DNA of 64,000 bases, from the NCBI GenBank assembly GCA_025617375.2, contig JAMYGW020000007.1, forward strand, positions 620,001 through 684,000. Direction: 5' to 3'. The notes beneath the pieces are model-generated. The model saw nothing but the letters and a program-made list of their open reading frames with translations, had not been told where the DNA came from and did no database searches. The position numbers and the translations under genes were made by a program. This stretch comes from Acarospora socialis. Its lineage: Eukaryota > Ascomycota > Lecanoromycetes > Acarosporales > Acarosporaceae. Shown piece after piece: positions 23,142 to 34,896 of this stretch (position 1 is its first letter; each line of letters begins with the position of its first letter).

Positions 23142-23827
23142 TCAATTTGCGAGAATAGTTCGGACCAAATCTATCGACTCAAGCGTCAGCTTCTGCACAA
23201 CTTTCGATCTTTCTCATTCGCGGTCGCAAGTACCTGTGTAGTTGATCTCCCCACTGCTCGTGTCAACCGCCTTCAACAGTTCATCCACCTCGTCGTCACT
23301 CATTTTCTCGCCCAGATTCGTCAAAACTGCCAATGCACACTCGATCAGTCTTCAATACAATGCCAACGGTAAAGGTATTGCATGACTGGAACGTACTGTA
23401 TCGCAACTGCCCGACCCCAATGAAGCCCGTCATGTCCTTGTCGAATACCTGGAAGCCTCTACAGTACTCCTCCGGCTCCCCCGGGTCCCGGAATCCGCCC
23501 GGTCGGTTGAGGATCTTAGAGAAAGAGTCGAAATCGACTGCGCAAATCACCTTTGGTCAGTGCCTTATACACTCGCATCATCGGCCCCTTTCCGGATCTT
23601 CATGTGAACACGGGGGCCTTACAGTCTCCACCAACACTCTGCTCAAGGTCGCTTATCTCCGCCAAAGTTGGGTTCTGTCCGCAAGCGCGCAGTAAGTCGC
23701 CGAGCGACTCGAGTGCGACGCGCCCGTTGCCGCGCTTGTCGAACAGCGCAAAGGCTTCTTTGTAGTTTGTGGATGCCTGTTGTTGTTGGGATTGTGAGTT
23801 ACCTGTCTCAGGTGCTGTAGATGCCAT
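23142..23827 (-). CDS. mlc1: myosin essential light chain (Cdc4/Mlc1-type EF-hand protein)
   Basis: Four exons on the minus strand: 23827..23623, 23537..23397, 23326..23234 and 23170..23142, with three GT-AG introns that keep frame, give 155 aa. The sequence is calmodulin-like with four EF-hand positions: YKEAFALFDKRGNGRV near residue 22, FDSFSKILNRPGGF, FQVFDKDMTGFIGVGQLRYI, and NLGEKMSDDEVDELL leading to the last hand. The ending, TDLVRTILAN, is that of the fission yeast Cdc4 / budding yeast Mlc1 family, which binds IQ motifs of type II and V myosins and works in cytokinesis and the actomyosin ring. Several loops lack the full set of calcium ligands, usual for essential light chains. The ATG at 23827 follows a likely intron-containing 5' UTR; the final exon carries only nine sense codons. 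Confidence 0.92.
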
Positions 23828-25290
23828 GTTGCGAATAGAGAGATATGTGAAGGAGTTGCAGATGGATGAAGAAGCTCGAAGAGACAGATGGAGTGGATGT
23901 GGTGAGGGAGAGGCTGTGATGAGATTGGAGCGCATCTTTGCTCGCTCAAGAACATGAAAGGTAGCACATACCATTGCGAGAATAGAGGATCGATAGGCGC
24001 TGGTGGGATATTGAATATTTTGGTTGAAGACGGTTTTCAATGGGTTCAGTAAGGTCCTGTATTCGCGTTTATCAAAGATGGAGGCGAGCAGGAAGTGGTT
24101 TTGTATCATAAAACGCGTTGCTGTGGTTTCCGGGAAGACAAGGGGTCCTCCACCCCCCTTCACGTGAGATGTGGCTCGGCACCTGTGGCGTATCGTACAG
24201 ATCCATGGCCCCATATTATCTACGATTGTGTTTTGATGTGTTCTAGGGGTTCCCCGGTGGACGGATCCGGCGGGACGACTGATGGCTCAGATATCTGTCT
24301 CTACAGGTATTGCTCTCTAACCCAATCCCCTGCTGTTGCTCAGTACGTTGTTACTTACTGTACGATGTACAGCGCGCAATAAATCAGCCGTAATCAGCCG
24401 TGGTCTGATCTTTTAATTGTCTGACCAATATTCAGACTATCGCTACCGTATAGCTCCAGGTTGTAATCCAGGCCAACGGGGCCCTTCACGACCCCAGCAC
24501 TCGAACAAGAGTACTATACCTTCCTGGCTATAGGAACAACGATGAGGTAGTTTAAACATGGCCCAGCAGCTTTTAGAATGTTACGGCACACCTTTGAGCA
24601 AATCACCAGCTTTCAATCCGAATCTGACGTCAATTGAAGAAGCTCAAATGCGGAGAATTTGTCCAGAGTCCGTCAGAGAGCCAGCAAACAACTGGCAGCT
24701 GTCACCCTATTCCGTTAGCTCCCAAGCTTTATGAGAGCTCAGGTGCATCGAATGTTCATCAATGCATCGAGCATGTCACTGCCTAGGAAACGACATATCG
24801 ATCGCTCATGTCATCCATGGACAAATACAGCCAAGTTCAACCACACATGAGCTCTCAATGAACTTGGATGTTGAACCTCGTTGAATCCAGAGCACCGTCA
24901 TCTCAGCTAAAGCACTCAGCTAATCCCATGCCCTAAAGTAGTGAAGATTGTTACTGATCGAGTCCGGGGTAAACTGTGTGGTCTATCGACGGCTCAAATT
25001 CAATTAGGGCTAGTTGTATTTACAACGCCGACGTACTATAGGTACCTAATAGCGTACTTCCATTGTTGATACTACCTCAACCAAACTAACCCTGATACGG
25101 GTTCAACAGTGAAATCTCAATGGAAGCCTCGCTCATAAATTGCTCTCTTGTCTCTGCTTTCTTCTAGACTTCAGCTTTTCGCACTTTCTCCAGACTTCAT
25201 CTCAAATCTCAAGGTCACTTCTCACGTCTCTAAAATTTCTTCTCAAATCTTCAGATTTCGTTTTAGAAGAGTACCAACGGTTCAACAACT
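23828..25290. other. intergenic between divergent genes
   Basis: About 1.46 kb with the MLC1 5' leader (minus) and the promoter of the membrane-protein gene (plus). An open frame upstream of the MLC1 ATG continues to 24214 but reads as leader or intron. A direct repeat AATCAGCCGT occurs twice near 24381-24400. The leader just before 25290 is rich in CTTCTC-type pyrimidine tracts. Confidence 0.45.
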
Positions 25291-26046
25291 ATGCCTGCCA
25301 TACCTCTTCGAAGTCGTGGCTTCTCCAGCTCCACAAGCTCCACCACAAGCTCCGGTCGTGGGTTCTCCGGCTACACAAGCTCCAGCGGCAGCTCTTCCAG
25401 CTATAGAGGCTCTAGTAGCGGCTCTTACAACGGCCTGTTACCCGGCACCTCAGTACCCATCTCTAGCAGCACCACTGATTCTGGAGATTCTGGCTCCGGC
25501 GACTCGAAGATTGCTATCTACACGGTCATCGGGTTTTTCGCTGTCGTTGCATTCTGCATTGCAGCCTTCGCCGTGTACAGATGTACACGCCCATGCCGCA
25601 GGGCGCGGAAAGCCCAGAAGGCGACGCCAAAGGAGACGCCGGCAAGACAAGCGACTGAGAAATTCCGAGCCAACCGAGATTATCTCCAAGAGCGAGAGAG
25701 AGAACGGCAAGCTGTCGAGGCGGCCTTGATCATCCAGATGTCGTTTCCGGTTGGCGAACCTACTCGATATAACCGGGGTCATCATTCCGTCAGACCTACT
25801 GAAACCTCGACGATGGGACCGTCTGCTGAGGTCCCTCTGGCGCGGCCCGAGCCTGCGCTACATCGGCCCAGGTCAGCGAACGTACCGACAACAGACAGGC
25901 GCCCCTCAACACCACTACCGGAGTATTCGCGGCATGATCCTTTGCGGAAGGAGCAGCAGTTGGCTGAGCTCCATCCTAGGGAGGGCAGTACAAGCGATAA
26001 CGAACGGGACAATCCATCTCCAACCATCGAGCATGGTTCAGACTGA
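25291..26046 (+). CDS. Ser-rich single-pass membrane protein, unknown function
   Basis: Single exon, 251 aa, not recognised as a named family. Residues 1-70 are Ser/Thr/Gly-rich with repeated SS and YRGSSSGS patterns, which suggests an O-glycosylated outer segment. One membrane helix lies near residues 73-97 (IYTVIGFFAVVAFCIAAFAVY), then a basic stop-transfer stretch with CTRPCRRARKAQK. The cytosolic tail is charged and has a proline-rich PLPEYS motif that could bind WW domains. There is no classical N-terminal signal peptide: MPAIPLRSRGFSSS is not hydrophobic. The design resembles fungal surface sensors and mid2-like proteins, but no WSC or other named domain is present. It lies 480 bp upstream of SEC27 on the same strand. 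Confidence 0.7.
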   Translation: MPAIPLRSRGFSSSTSSTTSSGRGFSGYTSSSGSSSSYRGSSSGSYNGLLPGTSVPISSSTTDSGDSGSGDSKIAIYTVIGFFAVVAFCIAAFAVYRCTRPCRRARKAQKATPKETPARQATEKFRANRDYLQERERERQAVEAALIIQMSFPVGEPTRYNRGHHSVRPTETSTMGPSAEVPLARPEPALHRPRSANVPTTDRRPSTPLPEYSRHDPLRKEQQLAELHPREGSTSDNERDNPSPTIEHGSD

Positions 26047-26529
26047 GAGAAAGGCATTTGTTTTACGAGATTGTACATAATCGCTATCAGAGCACGGCTA
26101 TCTCCTTCTGATGCATTAGCCTTTCTTAGATTCGCACTTCGAAATCAATCATCGAAGGAAGAATTTGATAGTTAAGTACATGCCCTTGGTAGCTGAGGAG
26201 TGGGGTACTTCGTACATAAACTTGGATGAACGTTACCATATGGCTCCGACCTTCCTCACTTGCTAACCTGTTCGGGTATGTAATGTGCGCTAAGCCTAGA
26301 AAGTCATAAACACACCGCAGCAATGATATCTGATAATTGAACATCAAGAGGGTTATACATAGAACATTTGCCTTTGGCGATCTGATTCCTTCCCTCAGTG
26401 GTCGCCGCACATTATAGACCCTTCGAGAACACGACAGTAAGACTTGCGTGCTTAGGGCGGTTGCAAGGCCTTTTCCTAGGTTGTCTTGATCTGCCAGTTG
26501 GTCCCTTGTTTGCAGAGCAAGTCGGAAAG
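26047..26529. other. intergenic upstream of SEC27
   Basis: About 480 bp containing the SEC27 promoter and leader. No gene or repeat recognised. Confidence 0.4.
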
Positions 26530-29412
26530 ATGCGGCTGGACGTTAAGGTAAGCCTCTGGTCCTTGGCTACTCTATAATCCATCTACGAGCATACTCTACA
26601 AACAAGCTATCTTCAGGGCTAACGTCAGTATGAATTGACAGCGGCAACTATTCGCACGGTCAGAGAGGGTTAAGGGCATCGACTTTCACCCTACAGAACC
26701 ATGGGTAATATCACTCTGCAAGGTTTTCTAGTAGGATGCTGACTGGATCCAGATCTTGACGACCTTATACAGCGGTAGGTTCAGTTCTTGACAGAATTGC
26801 AGACGCAGACAGGAACCTAACACCTGGCATTTACAGGCCACGTCTACATATGGTCTTATGAGACGCAGGTATGGACTTTATGCCAGCAATAGAACATACA
26901 CTGATACTGACATGCGGCTAGGCCATTGTCAAGACCTTTGAGCTTACCGATGTCCCCGTTCGGGCTGGTCGGTTTGTTGCGCGCAAGAATTGGATAGTCT
27001 GCGGTTCCGATGACTTCCAATTGCGCGTTTACAATTACAACACCTCGGAAAAGATCACCTCCTTCGAAGCGCATCCAGATTATATCCGTGCCATCGTTGT
27101 TCATCCCTCACAACCGTTCGTCCTTACTGCTTCTGATGACATGACCATAAAGCTCTGGGACTGGGAAAGATCATGGAAGTGCGTGCAGGTGTTCGAAGGC
27201 CATAACCATTATGTAATGGGTCTTGCGATCAATCCGAAGGACACCAATACGTTTGCGTCGGCGTGCCTGGATCGTACAGTAAAAATATGGAACCTGGGAT
27301 CAGGGCATCCCAATTACACGCTAGAGGCGCACGAGACAAAAGGTGTCAATCATGTTGATTACTATCCTCAAGCAGACAAGCCATATTTGTTAACTACTTC
27401 CGATGATCGAACCGTGAAGATCTGGGATTATACAACGAAATCCTTGATAGCGACTTTGGAAGGGCACACCAGCAACGTGTCATTTGCTTGTTACCACCCG
27501 GAGCTTCCTGTTATTATTTCTGGCTCCGAAGATGGCACGGTCAAGATCTGGCATGCAAATACCTATCGGTTGGAGCAATCTCTATCGTATGGCCTAGAGC
27601 GTGCATGGTGTGTTAGCTATCAGAAAGGCCGGCAAGGGATCGCCATGGGGTTTGATGATGGTGCTGTGGTGGTAAAAATGGGTAGAGAAGAGCCAGCGGT
27701 GTCTATGGATGGTTCTGGAAAACTTATCTGGGCCAGACATAACGAGGTGCTTTCCACGGTCATCAAGGGTGGTGATACAACCTTGAAGGATGGGGCGCCA
27801 CTCTCACTACCCACCAAAGAACTTGGTTCATGCGAAATCTATCCGCAATCTCTCATACACTCGCCCAACGGGCGTTTCGTATCAGTCTGTGGAGATGGTG
27901 AATACATCATCTACACTGCCCTTGCGTGGCGAAACAAGGCATTTGGTTCGGCTCTCGACTTTGCTTGGGGTTCCAAGGACAACAGTAACGACTATGCCAT
28001 CCGGGAATCCTCAATGAGTGTCCGGATATACCGCAATTTCAAAGAAAAGGGTGGTGGGATTGATGTGGGGTTTCAGGCAGAAGGCCTGAGCGGCGGTGTG
28101 CTCTTGGGTGTCAAAGGCCAAGGCGGCATTGGTTTGTTCGATTGGGAGACCGGCAACTTGGTGCGGCGCATAGAGGTGGACCCCAAAAACGTTAGTCCTG
28201 CAGGTCTAATCTCTACGGTTGTGAGCTCTGACATCTTTTTAGGTCTACTGGTCAGAGAGTGGCGAATTAGTCACACTGGCTTGCGAAGATACATTTTACG
28301 TCCTGCGTTTCTCCCGCGAGAACTACGTCAACGGCCTGAACGCAGGCCAAGCAGACGAAGACGGTGTTGAGGCTGCTTTTGAGATTGTGACTGACATCAA
28401 CGAGAGCGTCCGGACTGGAGAATGGGTCGGTGATTGTTTCATTTATACCAACTCCACGAACCGACTTAACTACCTTGTCGGCGATCAAACATATACGATC
28501 TCTCATTTCGATCAGCCAATGTATCTCCTTGGCTACCTACCCAGGGACGGTCGAGTGTATATTGCCGATAAGGACGTCAATGTCATTTCATATGCTTTAT
28601 CTCTCTCGGTTGTTGAGTATCAGACACTTGTGCTGAGGGGCGACATGGACTCGGCCAATGAGCTACTCAACGAAATACCAGACGACCAGAAGAATAAGAT
28701 CGCTCGCTTTCTTGAGGGGCAAGGCTACAAAGAAATGGCTCTTGATATTGCCACGGATCCCGAGCACAGATTTGATCTCGCGCTCGGCTTGAACAACCTC
28801 GAGATTGCTCTTAGCATCGCAAGAGAAGCGGAAGTCGAGCACAAATGGAAGACTGTCGGTGATGCCGCGTTGACTGCTTGGAATATCGCCCTAGCCGAAG
28901 AGTGTTTCAGCAATGCCAATGACCTCGGCTCGTTACTGCTCCTATACTCTTCATCAGGTAATGCAGATGGTCTCAGGAAACTAGCGGAGCAGGCAGACTC
29001 CGCTGGGTCGAACAATGTCGCCTTCTCATGTCTCTGGCAACTCGCTGACATAGACGCCTGCATCGATCTACTTCTACGGACCAACCGTACCGCAGAGGCC
29101 GTCCTGTTCTCGCAAACATACAAACCTAGCAGGACGCCGCAAATAGCGACAAAATGGAGGGAGAGCCTAGAGAAAGATGGCAAAGGTAAAGTAGCTCGGA
29201 TAATTGGGATGCCGCCTGGGGTGGAGGGTACCAACGATGACGAGCTGTTCCCCGAATGGACTGAGTATTTGCGGATGGAAGAATCAGGGCCACAGGATCG
29301 GCTAGGAGATGTCGGTATTGACGGCGGTGATGAGGATGATCAAGTTGATGGTCATGTAAATGGAAGTGGCGAGCCTACAAAGCAGACAGCGGAGGTGGAC
29401 GCCGCTGCTTAG
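26530..29412 (+). CDS. sec27: coatomer beta' subunit (Sec27, beta'-COP)
   Basis: Six exons: 26530..26547, 26642..26704, 26753..26774, 26837..26868, 26922..28190 and 28243..29412 (857 aa). The first four are tiny (18, 63, 22 and 32 nt) but together give the invariant start MRLDVK then RQLFARSERVKGIDFHP. WD40 repeats fill about residues 10-300 with repeated KLWDWE/KIWNLG/KIWDYT endings and form the propellers that bind KKXX cargo signals. The second half (VVEYQTLVLRGDM, ALDIATDPEHRFDLALGL) is the alpha-solenoid that pairs with alpha-COP. The protein is part of the COPI coat on Golgi-to-ER vesicles. The acidic C-terminal tail is variable. The GTTAGT donor at 28191 is slightly unusual. No damage seen. 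Confidence 0.96.
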
Positions 29413-30092
29413 ACTGATTACTGAGTCGCTTGCCCTGACCTAGAGCTGCGTTCTGTTTCAGTACTAGCATCTCGGCATTATGTATGGTGTTATGTGGCGT
29501 TCATCTAGCCCAGAGCGAAAAAGCAAAGCCTCTGTTTATCTATTTAACTGCCAGACGGGCGTCGTTACGGACGGATCTGCATTTGAGTAAAGCACAGTCT
29601 GCTGTCATCAATTCTGCTTGACAACCCAGACAAGTACAATCATGCCGGTTCTCGGCCAGTCGCACAGACAGTGAAGGCTTCGCCTTATCTGATTTGTAGT
29701 ATGGTATAGAGCTGGCTCATATGCATCGTTCTCCGCACCGCGGTGTCATCCCACTTTGTGGCACACCTCGGTTTGATAATGCGAGCCGCAACCTTCTACT
29801 AACCAGTCGCATCTACTGCCTAGGCTTATATTGATATCGATCTGCTTGAGAATATACCGTCGAAGAATTCAGGAGTGTTTTTTTGTCAAGATTACCATTT
29901 GCCTCTCTTTTGCTATTTACTCGTGACCACTGCTTTGCGGTCAGTCTGTTTTCGGGTCATTAGTATAAAGGTCACCCTCACTGCCACTGAGGCTTTAAGC
30001 ATCATTCCAATTTTCTGTCTCTGTCCCTCGTGCTTTGATATAGGTGTCGCCAGTTTCATTTCCACTGTGAACGTCAAAGGCCTACCACAAAC
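29413..30092. other. intergenic between SEC27 and the SDR gene
   Basis: About 680 bp. Pyrimidine-rich sequence before 30093 looks like a promoter and leader. An open frame at 29875-30168 overlaps the SDR start without a motif. Confidence 0.45.
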
Positions 30093-31278
30093 ATGTCACA
30101 CCCACTTCAAGTGTCCGCCACAGCCGGCAAGGCGGACTTCTCCCGTCCCGTCAACGTCTCCGCGCTGAAGGGTAAAAGCGTCCTCGTCACCGGCGGGGCG
30201 TCAGGCTTGGGAGCGGGGTTTGTGAGAGGGTTCGCAGAGGCGGGGTATGACCGACCACCTTGCGCGGCCGGATGTGCAGACATCTCGCGTCAATTCCGGA
30301 CGGGAGACACTAACAAGACGATATGGCAGAGCCTACGTAACGATCGCGGATATCCAAGCGGAACTGGGCCAGAGATATGCGCAGGAGCTGAAAGAACAAG
30401 GTTATCAGTAAGGCTTCAAGAACTCCAGATTCGTTAGTATTATCGCGATTGTCTTATCATGTACTCGTTTCAACAGCGTCACATTTGTGCATACCGACGT
30501 TCTGAACTGGGCGTCCCAAGTCGGTGCCTTCAAGGCTGCCATAGATCACTCTCCATCGAAGGGCCTTGACATTGTTGTACCCACCGCCGGGGTCGCCGCC
30601 CAGGGCTTCGTCGATCCCAGTGATGAGCCGGCGTCCCTAGACAAGGATCCTCCAGAGCCAACATTCAACGCTATCAACATAAACCTCACGGGTGTCTCCT
30701 ACACTACCAAGCTGGCTTTACATTACTTCCCGCTCAAGGGCTCTGATGGACGTATCAATCAAAGCGGTAAGAGTATCATTCTGATTTCGTCGCTGGCAGG
30801 ATATGTGGAACTTCCGTGGACTGCCGACTACCAAGCCTCCAAGTACGGGGTTCGGGGTTTATTCAAGGCACTTCGCAACAACGTGCCAGCGATGGGAGTA
30901 AGGATGAACCTGATCGCACCCTGGTTCATCCAAACACCGATGACGGCGGAGCTCGCGCCGATGTTGGAGGAGAGGGGGGTTGCGCTGGCGAAGACGGAAA
31001 CGGCGGTGGAGGCAGTTCTGAGATGCGCGGCTGACGATAGTATCAGTGGTAAGTTGTCGCTCCACAGATTACAGAGTATGAGCTGAAAAGAATGTTCGTC
31101 TCGCATAGGTCGTGCCATTGCAGTTGCAGCGTCGGGCCTCATCGATTTGAGAGATGACACTGAGGGTTTGGATGCTGGGATTGAGGTCGAGCGATTTCTG
31201 AGCGGCGAGGGCAAGGGCTACCTGCAGGCATTTTCTGATGCCATTTCAGCGGCTCAATCCAAGTCGCAGTCTACATAG
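30093..31278 (+). CDS. short-chain dehydrogenase/reductase (15-PGDH-like)
   Basis: Four exons: 30093..30244, 30330..30407, 30477..31048 and 31109..31278 give 323 aa. The Rossmann cofactor motif TGGASGLGAGF is near residues 31-41, and the catalytic YQASK with an upstream serine (ILISSLAGYVELPW) follows the classical SDR order. The acidic residue after beta-strand 2 (TIADIQ) suggests NAD rather than NADP. The usual NNAG structural motif is changed to VPTAG. Overall it is closest to the classical SDRs related to 15-hydroxyprostaglandin dehydrogenase, a broad fungal group with unknown substrates. It has no pathway neighbours. Confidence 0.85.
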
Positions 31279-31789
31279 CAGAGATCAATCTGGATATCAC
31301 TTGAGGTTGTTGACTTCAAAGCCATGCTCGATAATATGTACTCGAGTTGGTCAATATAGGTACGAGTATATTCAAATCAAGCAGATTCTGCCGGGCGGTG
31401 GGGTTGCTTCTTATCGGCGAGTGGAGTACCCCACCATGAGCTGCATCTCGACGCTGCGTTTTATTGGTCAGCTACCGCAGTCCTAAAGACTGTCCGGCCA
31501 GCACAGCACCGCCTTCTTGGTGTGCTAAGTTAGTACGGTAGATGAAGTAGCAGTCTAGACCATCGAATTCAGGATCCTACCTCCTCATCAAGTACCTTAA
31601 TGAACTAAGTGACACGAATACTGCAATCAGGGAATGTCTTTGCGTCATCCATCCCTATACCACCCTACCCTCCAGATACTGAAGTTCTCTTCTACCAGCA
31701 GCATCACTTAGTGAAATCAAGATCTTCACTTTTCGGCTGGTCTCAAATACCAACATCACAGACTGGCATCGTCACTTGCTGCACCCATC
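31279..31789. other. intergenic
   Basis: About 510 bp between the SDR gene and the PY-motif gene. No coding signal recognised. Confidence 0.4.
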
Positions 31790-32521
31790 ATGCCTTTCCC
31801 ATTGACCTCTACCCCTGCCAACACAGATCCCCTTCCTCTCTACACCCGAGATCCCGAAACCACATCCATCCGCTCCAGCGCACCATCCTACATTTCCGAA
31901 GCGCCCTCCTACCACTCCTCGCGACCGATCAACCCACGTAGCATCACCTTCGCCGCCGACTCCGGCCTCCCCAGTCGCCGCTTCGCCCCCGGCTTCAACC
32001 GAGCCGTCAGCAGCGGCAGCCTCAGCAAGGTCGAGAACCACAAATTCAACATCTCCGAATGGTCGAGCGTGACGAGCGGCCACCAAGCACGCCATTACCA
32101 CAACGTCGCGCACCGCCGCGCGACCATCGCGAATGCGGAAGAGGAGCGAGTTGCCCTCGCGACGGCCATGCTGTCCCCCAAGACGCCGGTCGACATCATC
32201 AAGGAAGCTAACGGGCCGGAGGAGCGAAAGGAGGCCGAGTCCGAGGCGGACGAAGAGGATGCGGATGCGTCGGTAAATCCGCTCGAGGACCCGCATCTGA
32301 TCGGTCCCGAGGCGGCGGCGAGGGCGAGGGCGCAGAGGTTGTATATGCGCCGCTGCAATGATGAGGAGGCGTTGAGGCAGGAGAAGAAGACGTGGGATTT
32401 CATGCTGGCGCAGATGGCGGACTGGAAGGAGAGGGAGAAGAGTTGGGAGAAGTTTAGGAAAGAGGTTGGGCGGAGCAGGTTGTTGGGGAGGAGGACGGGG
32501 TTGAGGGGCAGTGTTGGGTGA
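31790..32521 (+). CDS. conserved fungal hypothetical with PY-like repeats
   Basis: Single exon, 243 aa, not assigned to a named family. The N terminus has repeated short Pro/Tyr motifs (PLPLYT, APSYISEAPSYHS) like those bound by WW domains of Nedd4/Rsp5 ligases. A central block, KFNISEWSSVTSGHQARHY followed by NVAHRRA, looks conserved. The acidic middle (residues 140-165) leads to a basic, helical C terminus rich in Arg, Lys and Trp. No membrane helix or signal peptide is seen. Codon usage (C/G at third positions) supports a real gene, and the antisense frame is a shadow. A role as a ubiquitin-ligase adaptor would be a guess. Confidence 0.7.
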   Translation: MPFPLTSTPANTDPLPLYTRDPETTSIRSSAPSYISEAPSYHSSRPINPRSITFAADSGLPSRRFAPGFNRAVSSGSLSKVENHKFNISEWSSVTSGHQARHYHNVAHRRATIANAEEERVALATAMLSPKTPVDIIKEANGPEERKEAESEADEEDADASVNPLEDPHLIGPEAAARARAQRLYMRRCNDEEALRQEKKTWDFMLAQMADWKEREKSWEKFRKEVGRSRLLGRRTGLRGSVG

Positions 32522-33205
32522 TCAAACTTAGGGATGTAAGGTGTTTTATCCGAAGGGTATACGTTTCGTGTTGGCTGGGCGTTTGTTGATGTTTTGGCTT
32601 TGGGGCGACGTGAAGGATTAAGATCTTTGTTACTCTTTAATTCACTCTTATCAATTTTTGCACTGCTACTGCAGCTACCTTGAGCCATCGGACTATGGAA
32701 GCAAGCCTGGTAAACATGTAATGGTTTTTCTTGAGAGCGTGAACAAGTGACGTCCAGTATGAAGACCTCCGACATAATTATAACGGGATCATGTTTAGTG
32801 TACTCTACATGTTTGAGCGTGCCGTGCCGCGGTTGCCAACTTCCCCACAATGCGGGGATGTTACACTCATCCAGACTCCCGGGTTATTATTACTGGGTGA
32901 CTTTCAAGGTTGCGTATCATCAATGCGATCTCCTTTCATACTTTTTTTGATTCCCTCAAGATCTGTATTCGTCAGGACAAAATTGCTACAGTTGTCAGGA
33001 TTCCCTCGTATTGCATTTTTCGACCTCGTCTTCGTGAGGGTCACAACTTCTCAGCCGTTCGACTCCAACAAACACGTTTGGCAGCTGCAAGCGCGAGACC
33101 CCTGACAGCTTCGCCGGCTTCTACCCGATTGATTGCAACCTCATCCCTACATCTCAGATTCACCCGGACAGTGCTGCCAGTTTGGGTGCGCATCAGAAAA
33201 CCGAT
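32522..33205. other. intergenic upstream of glycerol kinase
   Basis: About 680 bp with the glycerol kinase promoter. No gene or repeat recognised. Confidence 0.4.
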
Positions 33206-34896
33206 ATGGCGCAGGATGAGGACCATGAGCGGAAGGAACGGTATATCGGATCGATTGACCAAGGAACCACCAGCTCTCGATTCTTCATTTTCGACGGTTC
33301 GGGGACGCCGGTAGCCTCTCATCAGGTCGAGTTCAAGCAGATGTATCCCCAATCTGGGTAAGGCGACCTTATGTACACCTTTTCGACGTCTGAGCGAGCA
33401 AGAGCTCATTATTGGCTGCCTTCAGATGGCACGAGCACGATCCACTTGAATTAATTTCGTCGGTGGAAGAATGCATCGAAGAAGCCACAAAATCATTCGT
33501 GGAGTCAGGTCACTCGGCTTCTGACATCAGCGCCATAGGCATTACCAATCAACGCGAAACGACACTGGTCTGGGACTGCCATACCGGGAAGCCTTTACAT
33601 AATGCTATTGCATGGCCGGACACGAGGACTCAGCCGATAGTACGAGAGCTGAGGGGACGAAATGGTGCAGACAAGCTGCAGGGGATTTGTGGTCTACCTT
33701 TGTCGACATATCCTTCGTCGGTGAAGCTGTTGTGGCTATTTCGCAACAGTGAGAAGGTCCGTGAGGCCTACGATGCGGGCCGATTGGCATTTGGCACAGT
33801 CGACGCTTGGCTGCTTTACAACCTGAACGGTGGCAAGGAAAAGAACATCTTTGTCACGGATGCGACCAATGCATCCAGAACTATGTTTGTCAACTTACAC
33901 AGTCTGGAGTACGACGACAGTCTCCTCGCCTTTTTCCAGCTAGACCGGAAGAAGATCACATTGCCAAAGATCGTCCCTTCGTCTGACCCAGAGGCATTCG
34001 GTTCCATGGCCTCCGGTCCATTGAAAGGCACTCGGATCACAGGGTGCTTGGGTGACCAATCGGCCGCTCTTGTCGGTCAATGCGGCTTCTTGCCTGGAAT
34101 GGCAAAGAATACCTATGGTACTGGTTGCTTTCTTCTCTATAATGTCGGGGAGAAGCCCGTAATGTCCACTCACGGCTTGTTGGCTACAGTAGCCTATCAC
34201 TTTGGCGCCAAGAGGAAGCCAGTGTATGCTCTGGAAGGTAGTATCGCGGTAGCGGGGAGTGCTGTCAAGTTTCTAGTGAACAATCTGGGCTTTGCGGAGG
34301 CTTCACATAAGATCGGCGAATTAGCCTCGACAGTAAAAGATAACGGAGGCTGCGTCTTTGTCACCGCATTCAGCGGACTGTTCGCGCCCTACTGGATTGA
34401 CGACGCAAAAGGAACCATATTTGGCATAACCCAGCACACGGAGCGGGGCCATATCGCAAGGGCAACCTTGGAAGCGACGTGCTTCCAGACAAAAGCAATT
34501 CTAGACGCGATGGAGAAAGACAGTGGTCACAGGCTCTCCGAACTCGCCGTTGATGGAGGCATGAGCAATTCTGATCTCTGTATGCAGGTACGTATCCAAT
34601 CACATCTTGGCCCTCTTCCAAGAAGGCTGACTCGAAGTGTCAAGACTCAAGCCGACATTATTGGCATCCCTGTAGATCGACCGTCCATGCGTGAAACCAC
34701 AGTCTTAGGTGCAGCCATCGCTGCCGGATTTGCCATCGACGTATGGAAGGAATTCGAGGAGCTGAAAGATATCAACCGCACTGATCGCATGGTCTTTAAG
34801 CCAGACATTCCGAAAGAGCAGAGTGATAACATGTACAGAAGGTGGATGAAAGCGGTGGAGATGTCGAAGGGTTGGCTTGATTCTAGTGAGAAGTAG
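33206..34896 (+). CDS. gut1: glycerol kinase
   Basis: Three exons, 33206..33357, 33426..34587 and 34645..34896, give 521 aa, the normal FGGY-kinase length. The enzyme makes glycerol 3-phosphate from glycerol and ATP, the entry step for glycerol use. Seen: the nucleotide loop SIDQGTTSSRFFIF at the start, ITNQRETTLVWD, NAIAWPDTRT, the ATP-site TYGTGCF, and the C-terminal DGGMSNSDLCMQ / QADIIGIPVDRP pair. The second intron, 34588..34644, is 57 nt and has no stop in frame. Removing it gives the usual MQ-TQADIIG join, and keeping it would insert 19 residues. The upstream 680 bp should hold the promoter. Confidence 0.95.
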
